NCBI GenBank assembly: GCA_028673005.1
Contig: CM054118.1
Coordinates: forward strand, 62,429,401-62,493,400
Direction of reading: 5' to 3'
From: Tanypteryx hageni
Taxonomy: Eukaryota > Arthropoda > Insecta > Odonata > Petaluridae
DNA length: 64,000 nt
This document shows positions 1 through 12,625 of this stretch, in pieces (position 1 is the stretch's first letter; each line of letters opens with the position of its first letter). A model generated the notes under the pieces. That model had not been told where the DNA came from. It did no database searches and was given only the letters and a program-made list of their open reading frames with translations. Position numbers and translations under genes: made by a program.

Positions 1-72
1 AACGTAAATGTAAGAAGGGACTACATAGTCTCAATTTCGCCCTAATAAAGTCGTTTGTCTGTCTGTCTGTCT
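1..72 (+). repeat. Probable non-LTR retrotransposon 3' end with tetranucleotide tail
   Basis: The segment ends with CCTAATAAAG followed within a few bases by (GTCT)n at about 55-72. An AATAAA-like motif next to a short tetranucleotide tail is typical of the 3' end of some non-LTR retrotransposons. A second copy of the same arrangement, with a different tail unit, lies on the minus strand near 53.75-53.83 kb. No reverse-transcriptase coding sequence is visible, because the window starts here. Assignment to a clade is not possible. Confidence 0.4.
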
Positions 73-238
73 AACGCGCTAGATCATTTTGTGCTCCTAG
101 CTTACGTGAAGACGTTGAAGTAAATGAGTACGCAGATGCGTTAAGGATATTTACCTATAGCCAATTAAAAATAAGCGAGGGAAGAAATGCAGAGCAAATT
201 ACATAAGGGGCTTTTTTCACCGAGGGCTAACTTTCCAG

Positions 239-544
239 TGTATTTTTGGCTAAACAACCTCTTGGATTATTATAGCCATAGCTCTTTTCACACCAAACAC
301 ACAAGGGAGGAGGGAAACCCGGTGCGGGCATTAGCCTACTCTTAACGAAGAGCGCCAAGGGGGCCAACGGCTTAACGTCCCTTCCGAAGGACGGAACGTT
401 GAATTAGCGCGGTCTCCTCAAACCACACAAACAGGGGGCCGGGGGCGACCTTGGAAAAAATCCTACTTTCGCAGGATTCGTACCCGCTGCCCTTTCGAGC
501 GAATAGCAGCCAGCGCCCTAACCACTACACCTTCGGCACCCCCC
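239..544 (-). mobile_element. tRNA-derived SINE with 13-bp target-site duplication
   Basis: The same 13 bases, GCTAACTTTCCAG, occur at 226-238 and 545-557 and bracket a 306-bp insertion. Read on the minus strand from 544, the insert starts with a tRNA-like head: a box A-like GTGTAGTGGTTAGG and a box B-like GGGTACGAATCC. A non-tRNA body and an A-rich 3' end (CCAAAAATACA) follow. This is the layout of a Pol III-transcribed SINE. Parts of the same body recur at 42548-42650, and the 3' end recurs near 43441-43479. The intact duplication suggests a fairly young insertion. No protein is encoded. Confidence 0.85.
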
Positions 545-557
545 GCTAACTTTCCAG

Positions 558-2270
558 GGGAGTAAAGAATGCTGACGCAATGTACTTCTGGTTGACTACA
601 TTCGCAGCTTGTAATTTTTGGCGATTTTTCCGATTATTACCCAGCAGCTAATCCTAGATCCACAAAAAATTCCATATCTAGTCCTCGTATAGACCAACCT
701 ATCCTAAAAATTTGGCTTCTCAAAGTCCAGAAATGTTATCCGCACAGGTGGACGGACAAACCGAATGCATAAGAGCTCTTTTTAGAAAAAAGCTCTAATT
801 ACTCGTGGCAGGAACACCTCTCTCCAGCGCCAGCCGCTTCCAAATTCCGTCTCGATTGCCCCACTCCCACTTTCTAATCCTATATCTGTCGATCGAGAAA
901 TATGGCAGTTCGAAATTTCGAAGGAAATATGGCCTTCGAGCATTAACAAATTAAAGGAATATATTTCCGCCCGTGTGCCCGCTTCCGTATTTAATGAAGT
1001 ACCGGGTAAGAGCAATCAAATTAAAGCCAGAAACATCGTACCGGCCAGAATACAACACGAGCCCCGATTGAAAAAATAAAAGGTACGAAAGACACTTTCT
1101 GAAGACAACTGTGGTTTAAAAATTACGTACTGGTACGAAGTACAAAAACAAAAAAACGTCATTTTAAATACGATGATCGATAACCAGCTATTTCCGCGAA
1201 ACTGGTGACGTAATACTACCGCCGCCGCGACGAAGATTCACGATTAAACCTCCATCCCTCTACTACGACGCAACACTTGATTTGAGGAATAAAATTTTGA
1301 TAAGAAGGTCGCAATATTTTTGATTTAATTTTATTAAGCGATTAAGTGGAATAAAAAATTCATAAAATTCCATACCACAAAGGTTCGTCTCTGGCGCCTT
1401 CCCCACCCCGTAGAAACAAACGAGGCAATTTTAATTTATGCACATTTAACGAGCTAAAAAACACACGAACATTCAGATCCGGAAAATGCTACGCAAGACG
1501 AAAACGATTAATTTCCACAACCGTGGGAATTGAAATGTGCAGAGAATTAATCGAGTTCTCCGGAAAAACTACGAGAAATCAATTCATGCTGTTCAATGAA
1601 ACCAAACTTACATTAATTCCCACTTTAATTTGTTATAGCGAACGATCGCAAAAACTAATTAAAGCGAAAATTTAGATAGCGAGCTTAATTTAATTTAAAA
1701 AAACGCGATTCTACGAAATAACTTCTTTGGTTAACTTGATCGCTTCAACTTAAATTATCGACACTGCATTCGACTAAATAACGGCATCCAAGTTAAGAAA
1801 TATCCAACCTCCTTCGATCTCTAGAAAATTGTATTACATGCCGTAAATCGATTAGGCGTGCCTAAAATCTACCAAAAGGTAAAACTGCTATGACGATGAT
1901 GCTGTAAAGTACTTGCAATTATAAATTTTTCGACTACTAAAAATACTTGAACACAAATTCTGAATGTATAAAAAATTTTCATTCGACTCTGAAAGGTAAG
2001 TCGAATTAACGGCAGATATAATCGAAAAGGCTTTAAACAGGGAATTGATTATAAAAATTTCCATTAGCGAATAAATGAAAATGAGATTGGAGCACAAGGG
2101 CGGATCCAGGTGAGTGGAAGGGGGAATGGCGTAGTTGCCCAAGATGTCAGAAGACAGTAAAAAAATTAATAAAAATAACACCGAAGAAACTTCACTTTTT
2201 ACTGAATGTATTTTGTTGCACAAAATGTTATCTACTTCCTTTCTATATAATTAAAACCTGTACCATTTTA
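558..2270. other. No gene recognised; relatively CpG-containing DNA, presumably OGDH intron
   Basis: No exon, transposase or RNA gene is recognisable on either strand. The region has more CG dinucleotides and less homopolymer AT than most of the window (for example 1190-1250). It lies downstream of the OGDH first coding exon on the minus strand, so it is probably intronic. A further CpG-containing stretch runs at about 2800-3060. Regulatory content is possible but I cannot name any site. Confidence 0.3.
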
Positions 2271-2274
2271 AGAT

Positions 2275-2515
2275 ATTTTCAAATAGTTTATTTTCTCATA
2301 TTTGATTTCCTCCACTCTCCAAAGGATGAAGCCTGGATGCGACCTTGATGGAGCATAACAGAAACTGCCAGATATCTTATCAAATTTAACATCGTCGAGA
2401 AAATGGTGAAAACGTGTTCAGGGGACCTCAAAACGTGTATTTCCGTTGAAATCTCAAAGTAGATTTTTTTCATGAAAACAATACTTTCCCCTATACTACG
2501 TATGGAGAAAGTAAA
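2275..2515 (-). repeat. Dispersed repeat family, minus-strand copy
   Basis: On the minus strand this reads TTTTTACTTTCTCC, a CGTAGTATAG-type motif, then TATTGTTTTCATGAAAAAAA, then a block with GGTCCCCTGAACACG. The same order of motifs occurs at 22570-22760 and 23180-23320 (plus strand) and at 21990-22160 (minus strand). The similarity is clear by eye and the copies have diverged. No open reading frame or terminal inverted repeat was found, so the class is unknown. Confidence 0.6.
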
Positions 2516-2519
2516 AAAG

Positions 2520-5500
2520 GAAAGTTTTCCATAAATTGCTGAAGCCCTTTATAATGAACTTAACTGAAGAATACATCCGTCACAGAGTTGCGACGCAGGT
2601 TAACGACTCTTCCTCTATATCTCATTGAACTGATAGGTCGAACACAAGAGTGACGGATCTCTTAACTCTTGTTGCGTCGAGTCACCTCCAGAACGAGAAA
2701 CGAAATGGAAAATAATGGAGAACATTTTAAACCTTAACCTAAAAATGAGATAATGAAGCGAATCAATCACCCGACAGGAGAACAAAAAAAGAAAACTCGA
2801 CCGATGCACAACAATTGCACAGATATGTAACAGTCACGTGTCGTATGTACTCCGCAATGCGACGATGCAAGTCGGAGATGGTTATCGTTTGCGTTCGATA
2901 AACGCCCACCGCGACCCACTTTCTAGCTCCTCAACTCCCCCACCTCTCGCACAACCTAGCGAAGGGCGCCCACTAACCTAGTCCGAAAAACGCCCTCGAC
3001 AAAGATAAACCATGAGCTACTCGTTGCGTCGCCAACGGATGCAGTCATCGGAGGATAAAAGGAAGAGGAAAAAATACTGCGTCGCACGAATTCTTTTCAG
3101 TAATTATGAAATGGCCGACGTCAAAAAAAAGTACATGACATAAGAAAGTGAAATCGCATTACTTAAGTCCTCTTTATTTTAAAAATCTAATATTAGAATA
3201 CCTTCGGTGAAAACATAAAATGTATCATTTTGTATTTACGAAATCATATACGAGTCCTTTTATGCTTGATGCTAATATATTTCCCGAAAACGAATTTCTT
3301 ACTTCGCCGTGACAAATACGTAGAACGAGTGTCATCGTCATCGAAAATCGATCCAATTAATTTGCGAAAAGTCTTAAACAAAACGGACAAGACTTCTTAA
3401 GGTCTGGAAACACTAGTGAAATCGATAAATTAGGTTTCGATACTGAGAAAAAATAACGAATGCAAGATGTTGGCAAAGGAAAGAATTGAAGAGCTCAGCG
3501 TCTTAAAACACCAAAAGCATGATAAAACGATATTATTTTGCTTGAGATAAGTTGACAATTTTTTAAATATCAGCAAGGATAAATCTCCACTGGAGATCGA
3601 GTATGAAAAGTACCGGGTCTGGTAGATTTACGAAGGTAAAAATCTCGCAAGGATTCGGGAAAGTAAAGAAAAGACCATAAGGCCAGCAGCTACGTAACTA
3701 TAGATATTATCGAAGGAACACGTTTAAAAATAATCATGAGAGCATATCCCAAATAAAAACATAATAAAAATAATGCGTAGGAAGATATGGGAAATCCAAA
3801 ATTAAAAAACAGAACTGAGCAAAAAATTGAATACGACGAAATACATTCAAGACTGAGACTTGTAAAGCCGCTAATTTATCAATTGCGATTATTTTCACGA
3901 TGAAATTCAATACTCATTTTGACAAACCATAAGACATTCTCCCTTACAGCATGCCATGGCACGCTGGGGTAACGCGGAAAACTTTATGAATTAAATAAAT
4001 CAATGACTGGAAAGGTTGGTGGGTCAATAGGGCAATAAATTTTGCTCTAATAAATTGATTATGCTGTAGTACTAAAAAACGGATTCGTCCAAGTTTGTGA
4101 TACCCACATGTATAAATATAAAACCTTGTTTCTAAGTATGGATGCCTCGAAATCCTGTTTATTTTTAAAAGGATGCTGTGCTCACAAAATGTTTGGGAAC
4201 AATTGCTTTAAGGTATTTAAAATATTTAAATATTTAAAAATACATGGGTAGATTGCTAGTTGTTAGAAACTTCGCACGATATAAATATGCATAATTCAAG
4301 AAGTATCTGTATAATGATTATAAATTATAAGCTGAGAGAAATATAAAAAGTCAAAAGAGTACATTTCCTGTGAAAATACCCATTCACAATGAGAGAGATC
4401 TTTTAAGGGGAACTGAAGCCTGTCAGCCCCCCCCCCTCTCAGTGCACCCCTGCTTAGAAGTGTTGATTTTTCAACAGGATTTCAAGCTTTTTTACATATC
4501 ATTTGCAATGTAAAGTGTTTCTATCTTAATAAACATGTATGAACTACTAAGAGAATTTAATGCTAAATATTTTAGTGTTAAGGGTAGGAGACAAACTGCA
4601 TTAATTTTTTCAAAGCAAATATTTGAGTGAATTTTTATGAATAAACAATCCAAAGGTAGACAATAAGCACAATGTTTACATAATAAACCAATGTCATACA
4701 TCGATAAACTATTGAACTCCAACACCTATGAAAAGGTTGGACAAACCAGAGAGCCATTACGGTAAAAAATCAACCATCATCAGAGGTAATTCATTTTAGC
4801 AGATTCGCATATTTTTTTAGAATCTATTATAGGTAAAATTAACATTGATGACAGTTACTTTGTAGCCAAAATGCACTTATGGTTTTTCCAACCACTGTCT
4901 ATTGGAGCTCCCCAATTTATCAATCATAAGGCGAGGTTAATCATTCTTTATATTTTCTATGTTCATAAATGGAAACAAAGTAAAATATGGAAATAACATA
5001 ATAAATTTTCCAAGTTTTTCTATTCAAATCATTATGGCACTCCACCCTCTAGCTATGCAGAAATATACATGTATATAAAATTATGTTTGTCCTAATCAGG
5101 AATTACTAACATGAACGATTAAATGTTGATTGTAATGTATATCTAAATCCACTATTTTTATCACTACAGAGAATGATGTCAATTTCTCAATGATAATGAA
5201 TATGATATAATTGCTTCATTAGCTGTAACAATACTCTTACTTTTATTAACAATATAATTTTCCTTAAACTTTTATTTATTTTTAAGAAACGTACTATAGT
5301 GTGAAAGCAAAGAATACAGATTACTGAAATAAGAACTAAGTTGCTATACTTCTGTGGAAAAGGAAAATTTATACAATGCATCCTGTTGGAATTTTTCATT
5401 TTTTCTAATAGTGAAAGCATTTAGGAAATTTTGTAGTACAGAAATTACAGATTTTTGCTAAGATAACAGAAATTTCTCCAATTCTGATGTCAAACTCAAT

Positions 5501-6427
5501 CTTCAAAAAGTTTTGCTGCTTTCTAAAATGAATAGCTCAAATCTAAACACCACATCAATGCAACATTAGGAACTCATGTATACTTTGTGGTGAGATCATT
5601 GAATATCATAGATTTAAGTCAATGAATCAAATATTTTAAATAATTAAAAAATATATCAGACTCCATTTAAGAAAACTACAACTGTATCAACAAATGCTTG
5701 CAATTTTTTGAGGACATTTGAGCGGGTGGAACTTTACAGAGGTAGAAAGTGGCCAGGCAAAATTCTCAAGCCCTATCTATCACTTCCCTTTACTCCTAGC
5801 TTAGAAAAAAAAGAAAAATCACAATAATTCTTGAATAATTACATGAATCTTGCTAGCATGACTAATGAAAATGGGGAGATTTAAAAATGTATACATCTCA
5901 TCAAAAATTCAGGGTGGGCAGAGATTATTTTAGTCAACAGAGTCCCCCCAAGGGCAATAACTCTGCCAGCTAAATATTTAACCAACTATTGGAGTACAAC
6001 ACCAACCATAGATGAAACAGAAGGCCACAGGAGAATGATGAAAAAACCAGACAATAATTCATGAACGAGATGTTAAATTGTTTTTTACTTATATTTTACA
6101 AAATAAAGTTTCTGGGCATGAATTTCAATTCTGAATCACTGAATATTCATTTGAGTGAAATACATTTGGGTTATGCTTTGTAAATGCAATGCGATAAAAA
6201 TATGATTTACACAAAAATCTACATATATCGTACCCAAGGATTGATCAGGTAAATGTATTCAATACTTTAGACATCAAGATGATTACATCCCTGAAAAAAA
6301 TTACTAGTTTCCCATATGTAAAGAATCTGATAAAAACGACTATTACAAAAGACAACACTCCATAAAAAATTTTACTTTTTCTAATTGAGAGTAATTATTT
6401 ACAGCGTATAACCTTAATTTTACTTAC
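2520..6427. other. Presumed OGDH intron 1 (coding), no features recognised
   Basis: The splice donor of the OGDH exon lies at 6427-6426 on the minus strand, and no second OGDH exon was found further left. This stretch and everything to position 1 are therefore most simply one intron of at least 6.4 kb. Minus-strand open frames here are short and match nothing I know. AT-rich filler such as the palindromic TTTAAA-rich run near 4210-4240 looks like chance. Confidence 0.4.
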
Positions 6428-6670
6428 CACATGTACACTCTTTGGATCTTTCAGCCAAGCATTATACATTTCCTCAACATATGCAGATGAGCTGCCATTG
6501 AGAAATGGTTCGGTGGCCACCGGTGCATTATAGTATCTCTTTTGATAGCTTTGTAATCTCCAAAAAGAGGGAAGACCTCGTTCTGCTGGTAACCATGACG
6601 AAAAACGCTCAATCCCCAGATGTGGGGCCAAAGGCACAATTTGTTTAAGGGCTGTCCTTGCTCGATGCAT
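6428..6670 (-). CDS. OGDH: 2-oxoglutarate dehydrogenase E1 component, first coding exon (partial gene)
   Basis: This exon encodes the first 81 residues of the thiamine-diphosphate-dependent E1 subunit of the mitochondrial 2-oxoglutarate dehydrogenase complex, which decarboxylates 2-oxoglutarate in the TCA cycle. The first ~50 residues are rich in Arg, Ser and Leu with almost no acidic residues, as expected of a mitochondrial targeting peptide. The block YNAPVATEPFLNGSSS followed by YVEEMYNAWLKDPKSVH is the family's conserved N-terminus, with the YVEEMY and AWL motifs. The start is decided by a TAG stop two codons upstream in frame. The exon ends phase 0 at a GTAAGT donor (6427). A pyrimidine-rich tract ending in TTAG (AG at 6675-6674) just before the ATG suggests a 3' splice site, so a non-coding first exon probably lies at higher coordinates. 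The ThDP and transketolase domains are outside the window. A paralogue (OGDHL or DHTKD1) is less likely; DHTKD1 lacks this block. Confidence 0.93.
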
Positions 6671-6673
6671 CTT

Positions 6674-8030
6674 CTAACAGACACAGAAATAAAAATATTA
6701 ATCCTATGAACCACTCACTAAACAAATTACCTTTAAGCTCTATAGTTTTGAATAAATCATGCGCAAATACTACTACCTATACAATCCAACACCTCCCTCT
6801 AACAAAATTTTACGCAGCTGCTGCCCTTTATTCAATCGTCCCTTAACTATTTTTAACGTCAGCAGCTGACAGAATGCCAAGATTAGACCCTAAACTACGG
6901 AGTGCCATACAAACATTTCAAACACTATATTAAAACCGGTAAATGTTTTACATTCAAATCATTAGGTTTCACAGAAAATCTAAGCGTATATTACCTTAAA
7001 TCTGTATAGTTTACCGGCTGCCTCAAATTCGGTGACACAAAATACTGTAGTAGAAAATGTTTCTGCTTAAAAAAGTATTTACTCAAAAACCTGTTCAGGC
7101 AGAAAATAACGATTACATAGACCATAAACTAATAAAAATATGAAGTCATTTTTAGTAACGAATTTCAATCAAATATACCATGTAAGTTACTAATCATACT
7201 GCGTAATACTAAAGATATGTATTGATTAATTCTCAGAGTACACTGTAATTCTTATGCCGAGGGTTCCGCTAACTAAGTTTAACAAATTCGGGAACCAGTC
7301 ACGTCATGGATTGATCTTACACTCGATTCCCACGAAACAACCACGAACGTACTTGAACGTACTGTGCTTGTTTTCATAAGTTACGACTTATTTATCATAG
7401 GTGGCATTCCCATCGATAGATTTACTTTAGGAAGACAATAGCAATGAAATTTTTTTTTCAAAAAGAGTCGTTTAGATGGAAATATACAATCAATTAATTT
7501 TTATGACAAAATAGCAATAAATAATGACACGTAAATTTTAATAAAATAATTTACGAACAAGTTTTTCAAAATATTTCAATAAATGTCAGCTGCCATATTT
7601 ATACCAAATTAAGTAAAATATTGGAGTTTTATTTGGCAGCGTTTGAGAAAAATAAAAAAATAGTTTCAATTTTAAAATGCACAGAAACCCTCTTGAATGG
7701 TTTTTAGCATGAACTAAATACCAGCCCGATATGCCATAATTATAATTTACACATTTTACCGGAAAATAAAATTATGCTATTAATTTTTTATAGAAAATTA
7801 AATCAAAATACTTCTGTATTATTCGCTGGATCTGCCACAGATCCACAGACTACAGTTTCATTTTCGATAAATTGAATATGCCTTCGAAAGGCTAATTATA
7901 TCTTCGCAATTATAAAGTAATTTATTAATAATCTATAATAAAATAAATTTTCAGCAATTTAGGTGCTAAAGTAAATATCCATTTCTGCAAGATTTAATTT
8001 CTATATCCAATCATGATATATATAATTGGT
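6674..8030. promoter_or_regulatory. OGDH-PCNA divergent intergenic region
   Basis: OGDH (minus) and PCNA (plus) point away from each other across about 1.5 kb with no coding sequence I recognise. Around 7290-7420 there is CACGTCA (CRE/E-box like) and CATCGATA (7411-7418), which matches seven of eight bases of the Drosophila replication element TATCGATA. This stretch could hold the OGDH promoter and its non-coding first exon. The assignment is inference from position and short motifs. The rest is AT-rich, with no clear repeat. Confidence 0.35.
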
Positions 8031-8035
8031 AAACA

Positions 8036-8091
8036 TTTCCCGCCAGTTTTAACCAATCAAGAGTCATCTGCGGTCATCTGCTCTTCCCGCG
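8036..8091 (+). promoter_or_regulatory. Candidate PCNA proximal promoter: two E2F-like sites and a CCAAT box
   Basis: TTTCCCGCC at 8036-8044 fits the E2F/DP consensus TTTSSCGC exactly. TTCCCGCG at 8084-8091 is a second, weaker match. CCAAT is at 8053-8057. These lie 105-160 bp before the PCNA start codon. PCNA is a classic E2F target in flies and vertebrates, so the location supports function. Binding is inferred. Confidence 0.6.
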
Positions 8092-8189
8092 TACAGTAGT
8101 TGGTCTACAGAACTGTCGAAGGCTGAGTAATATACTCGAAGCTTTTTCTTTCTTCATTTCTCCTTCCCCGAAAGAATAAATATTATTAG

Positions 8190-9670
<1,481 letters not shown>

Positions 9671-9783
9671 GTACTTGAAGCCTTAGGATTGTTCACCATT
9701 TTCGGGAAGTTATTCTAAAAAATTGTAACTCAAACAACATCCATTTTATAATTCTTAAACTAATACCATTTTATATTTTTGAA

Positions 9784-9789
9784 ATTAAA
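9784..9789 (+). terminator. PCNA polyadenylation signal (ATTAAA)
   Basis: ATTAAA, the common variant hexamer, lies 114 bp after the PCNA stop and is followed at about 40-60 bp by GT-rich sequence (GGGGTCTGTTG). No canonical AATAAA is nearer. The cleavage site cannot be placed without transcripts. Confidence 0.55.
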
Positions 9790-9952
9790 GTATTGTATTA
9801 ATTCCAGTTCTTTGAATTCTGACCTTGGGGTCTGTTGAAAAAATTGTGGTGACCCATTGATAGTAAATTATAATTTTAAAGATACTCCCTTCTATACCTA
9901 TGTACTGCCCATGAATCATTGTGAACAAAACTTAAATCTTATGATTAGATAG

Positions 9953-10030
9953 AGCTTGATTTAATGCCACCCTGCTTTAGCACGAATGTCAGTATTGGGC
10001 AAACGGTGGTGATAAATCAGGGTCCTACTG
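9953..10030 (-). mobile_element. Solo terminal fragment of a Tigger-like transposon
   Basis: The sequence GATTTAATGCCACC, a CTTTAGC block, GGTGGTGATAAATC and the terminal CCTACTG|TA parallel, base for base with mismatches, the right end of the element at 19364-21396 (GATTTAGCGCCACC ... GGTGGCGCTAAAT ... GACTATA). A TA dinucleotide follows at 10031-10032. Only this end is seen, so it is a truncated relic in the PCNA 3' flank. The rest of 9790-10785 contains nothing else I recognise. Confidence 0.6.
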
Positions 10031-11281
10031 TATTACTTGCATCCTTTTCCCTTGAGTGAATAAGAAATTTTAGATAGCCATGAGTTTTTGAAAAACTTGC
10101 CGGAAGAATGTGCCATTGATACTTGAAGTTGTCAAGGTCCATTTTTCTCTTGAATATGAACAATAATGAATTAGATCTATCCCAAATATTTTGTTATTTG
10201 TTGGAATCAAAGCTGAATTTTGTTGGATCAAGCCATATATTGCAAGTTATTGTTTTCTCAACAGTGTCTTTGAATTTTTTATGAAGCAATTTTACTACTG
10301 ATTTTGTGAAAAAAGATATCCTTTCTCACTATATGTCCCTAGTTGCTGTTTTGAATATTCTTTTGGCCAGTTGATATTGGGAACTCATGAATACCCAGAA
10401 TTCTACTTTGAGTAAAACTAGGAAAGTACAGAAACCATCAAAAAATATTATCCAATAAGACTTACTAAATCAAGTCTGTTTCAACAAAGTGTCAAGTTTG
10501 CTTTCCAGGGAGAAAGTGTGGGAAAGATAATACAAACTGAGAGCTGAAACAGTACGAACACTGATTAGTATACAGTTAATAGGTAGGAAAAGGATGCTCT
10601 CATACTGAAATTGGATAGCCTCATGTTGTCAAAAACTGATTAAACTAAATAAGAAAAACCAGCCACCATTGGAGTAAGATATCTGCCAAAAGTATTGCAT
10701 CAAAAACAACTATCATTGAGTATTGTTTGAAAGATCCTAAAGAAATGGTATTTGACAAGCATAGGTAAGTAGTCTGAAATATATACAGTAAAACCCCTAT
10801 TTAACGAATCGCTGGGGGATTAGAATATATTTCACTAAATCGAGGTTTTCATTAAATGGAGGTTTTCAATTAAAATGAGTTAAATTTATCTTTTTTGCTT
10901 GTGTATTAGTTCCATTATATAATACCAGAATAAGGCCACTGAAAATGGTCTCTATAATAAAAATCCATTTTTCAATTTTGTATGCACAATACTTATATTA
11001 ATACTTTTAAAATAAACATTTATAAACAAATTCCAGTGACAAACAAGCCTTATTGCTATTGAATATGAAAATTTCTGTAATGAATCATTCATATGATTAC
11101 AAAAAATAATTTAAAAATTTTAAAAGTATTTTCAAAATTGACAAATCTTGAAACAATTTTTCATCTCTACTTTAAAAAGCTTCATCATACAACATTAAAT
11201 AGAAAATATTAAAATATATTTGGAATTTCACAAAAAATATCAAAATTATTCAAAAACCAAGCATACATAGCTACAAGAAAA

Positions 11282-12344
11282 TTATTTATTAAAATATTCC
11301 AGCAAACTTGTTTGCTTCTTCTGGTAGGTGCTCTGAACATTCAGAACTTCTCGCTCCAAAGAATTTACTTTTGATATAGTAGTGCTGTTCACATCAAAAG
11401 AAGTTAAATATCTTCGCACCACTTCAAGTGCCTGAACCACTTCACCAAGTGTGGGAACTGATTCTTCTTCTTGTACTGCCTCTTCTTCTACTACTGCCTC
11501 TTCTTCCTCTGCCTCTTTGGTATTACAGATTTCTTCCATGTCTTGTGGAGGACCAGACGTACTCTCAATATCATCACACCGGACAAACTTCAAAATTTGT
11601 GTCCATGTCAGGTGCAATTTTCAACCAATTTTCGTGGTCAATCACATCGATATCTACATCAATTTCCATAGCATTGTTGCAATTGAACGCAGCCTTATGA
11701 AAACAGTTTGATATTGTTTGAGGTGTAACTGAATTCCATGCAGCTGTTATCATATGCAAACCCTGAAGGACGCTCAGTATCAAATGTTTATTCATCTCAA
11801 TGTAGGATACTGCTTTCTGCACCAAAGCCTTCCTGTACTTCGCTTTCATGGAGTGAATAATGCCCAAGTCAAGTGGCTGCAGATGGCTAGTACAATTAGC
11901 TGGAAAAAACACCACTTTAATATTGCGAAGAAAATCAGTATCTGGAGGGTGGGCCGGACATTTATCAATAAATAGAAGAATTTTTCTATTTGCACCACCC
12001 ATCTTTGCATCTAATGATTTCAAAAATGTTTTAAATATATCCGTTGTCATCCATGCATTTTTATTACTGGCGGAGCGCATTCCCACAAACTACTCTATCA
12101 ATATCTTCTCCATTTCATCATATGGTGATGATTTGATATTTTTTCTTTTGATGGCTTTACCCCCACATTTTACTTCTTCGTCAAGTATTAATTGTTTATT
12201 CTTCATTATACAAAACAATGAAGACGGTGCAAGATTAAATTTGTGTGCAATTTCTATCGCAGGCATGCTTGGGTTCTTTTCCACTTCTTGAATGATTTTC
12301 ACTTTTTCCGTAATTGTCAGCTTCTTCCTTTTACTAGTAGCCAT
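11282..12344 (-). pseudogene. Tigger transposase pseudogene (HTH plus truncated DDE domain)
   Basis: The N-terminal part (12344 to 12090) starts MATSKRKKLTITEKVKIIQE, a psq/CENP-B-type helix-turn-helix, and ends in TAG. A second frame (12086 to 11574) resumes in the C-terminal half of the DDE catalytic domain with FIDKCPAH, FPANCTSHLQPLDLGIIHSM and KYRKALV. A third frame to 11282 gives a Glu-rich C-terminus. The CENP-B DNA-binding second helix and the first catalytic aspartate (the DETG-type motif) are absent, so roughly 200 codons appear deleted at the junction near 12088. In intact relatives this enzyme cuts and pastes the element. This copy cannot be active. Confidence 0.88.
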
Positions 12345-12625
12345 TATTAAGGAATAAAAATAGTAGAAAGAATATTTTTCACAATTGCTTCAGGTTTACG
12401 CAGTGATCACCGGACAGGCAGGCAGCACAACGAAGAGTTGAACGGTTGAACTGCTAGATAAGGTAGACGGAGAGGGGACAGGCATTACGTCATCGGGATC
12501 GGAGTAATCAGCTGACATGTCTCACAAGGGAAGCCCGCAAGGTGTGACACTCGTATCGGAATTCGACTTTGCAGAATGAAATTATATGCAAAATAACGGA
12601 CTCCTATTTCTACCTAGGTGCCAAC

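Noticed and set aside
4200..4240. AT-rich palindromic run around TATTTAAAATATTTAAATAT
   Set aside because: Expected by chance in AT-rich DNA; no further structure or repeat ends.
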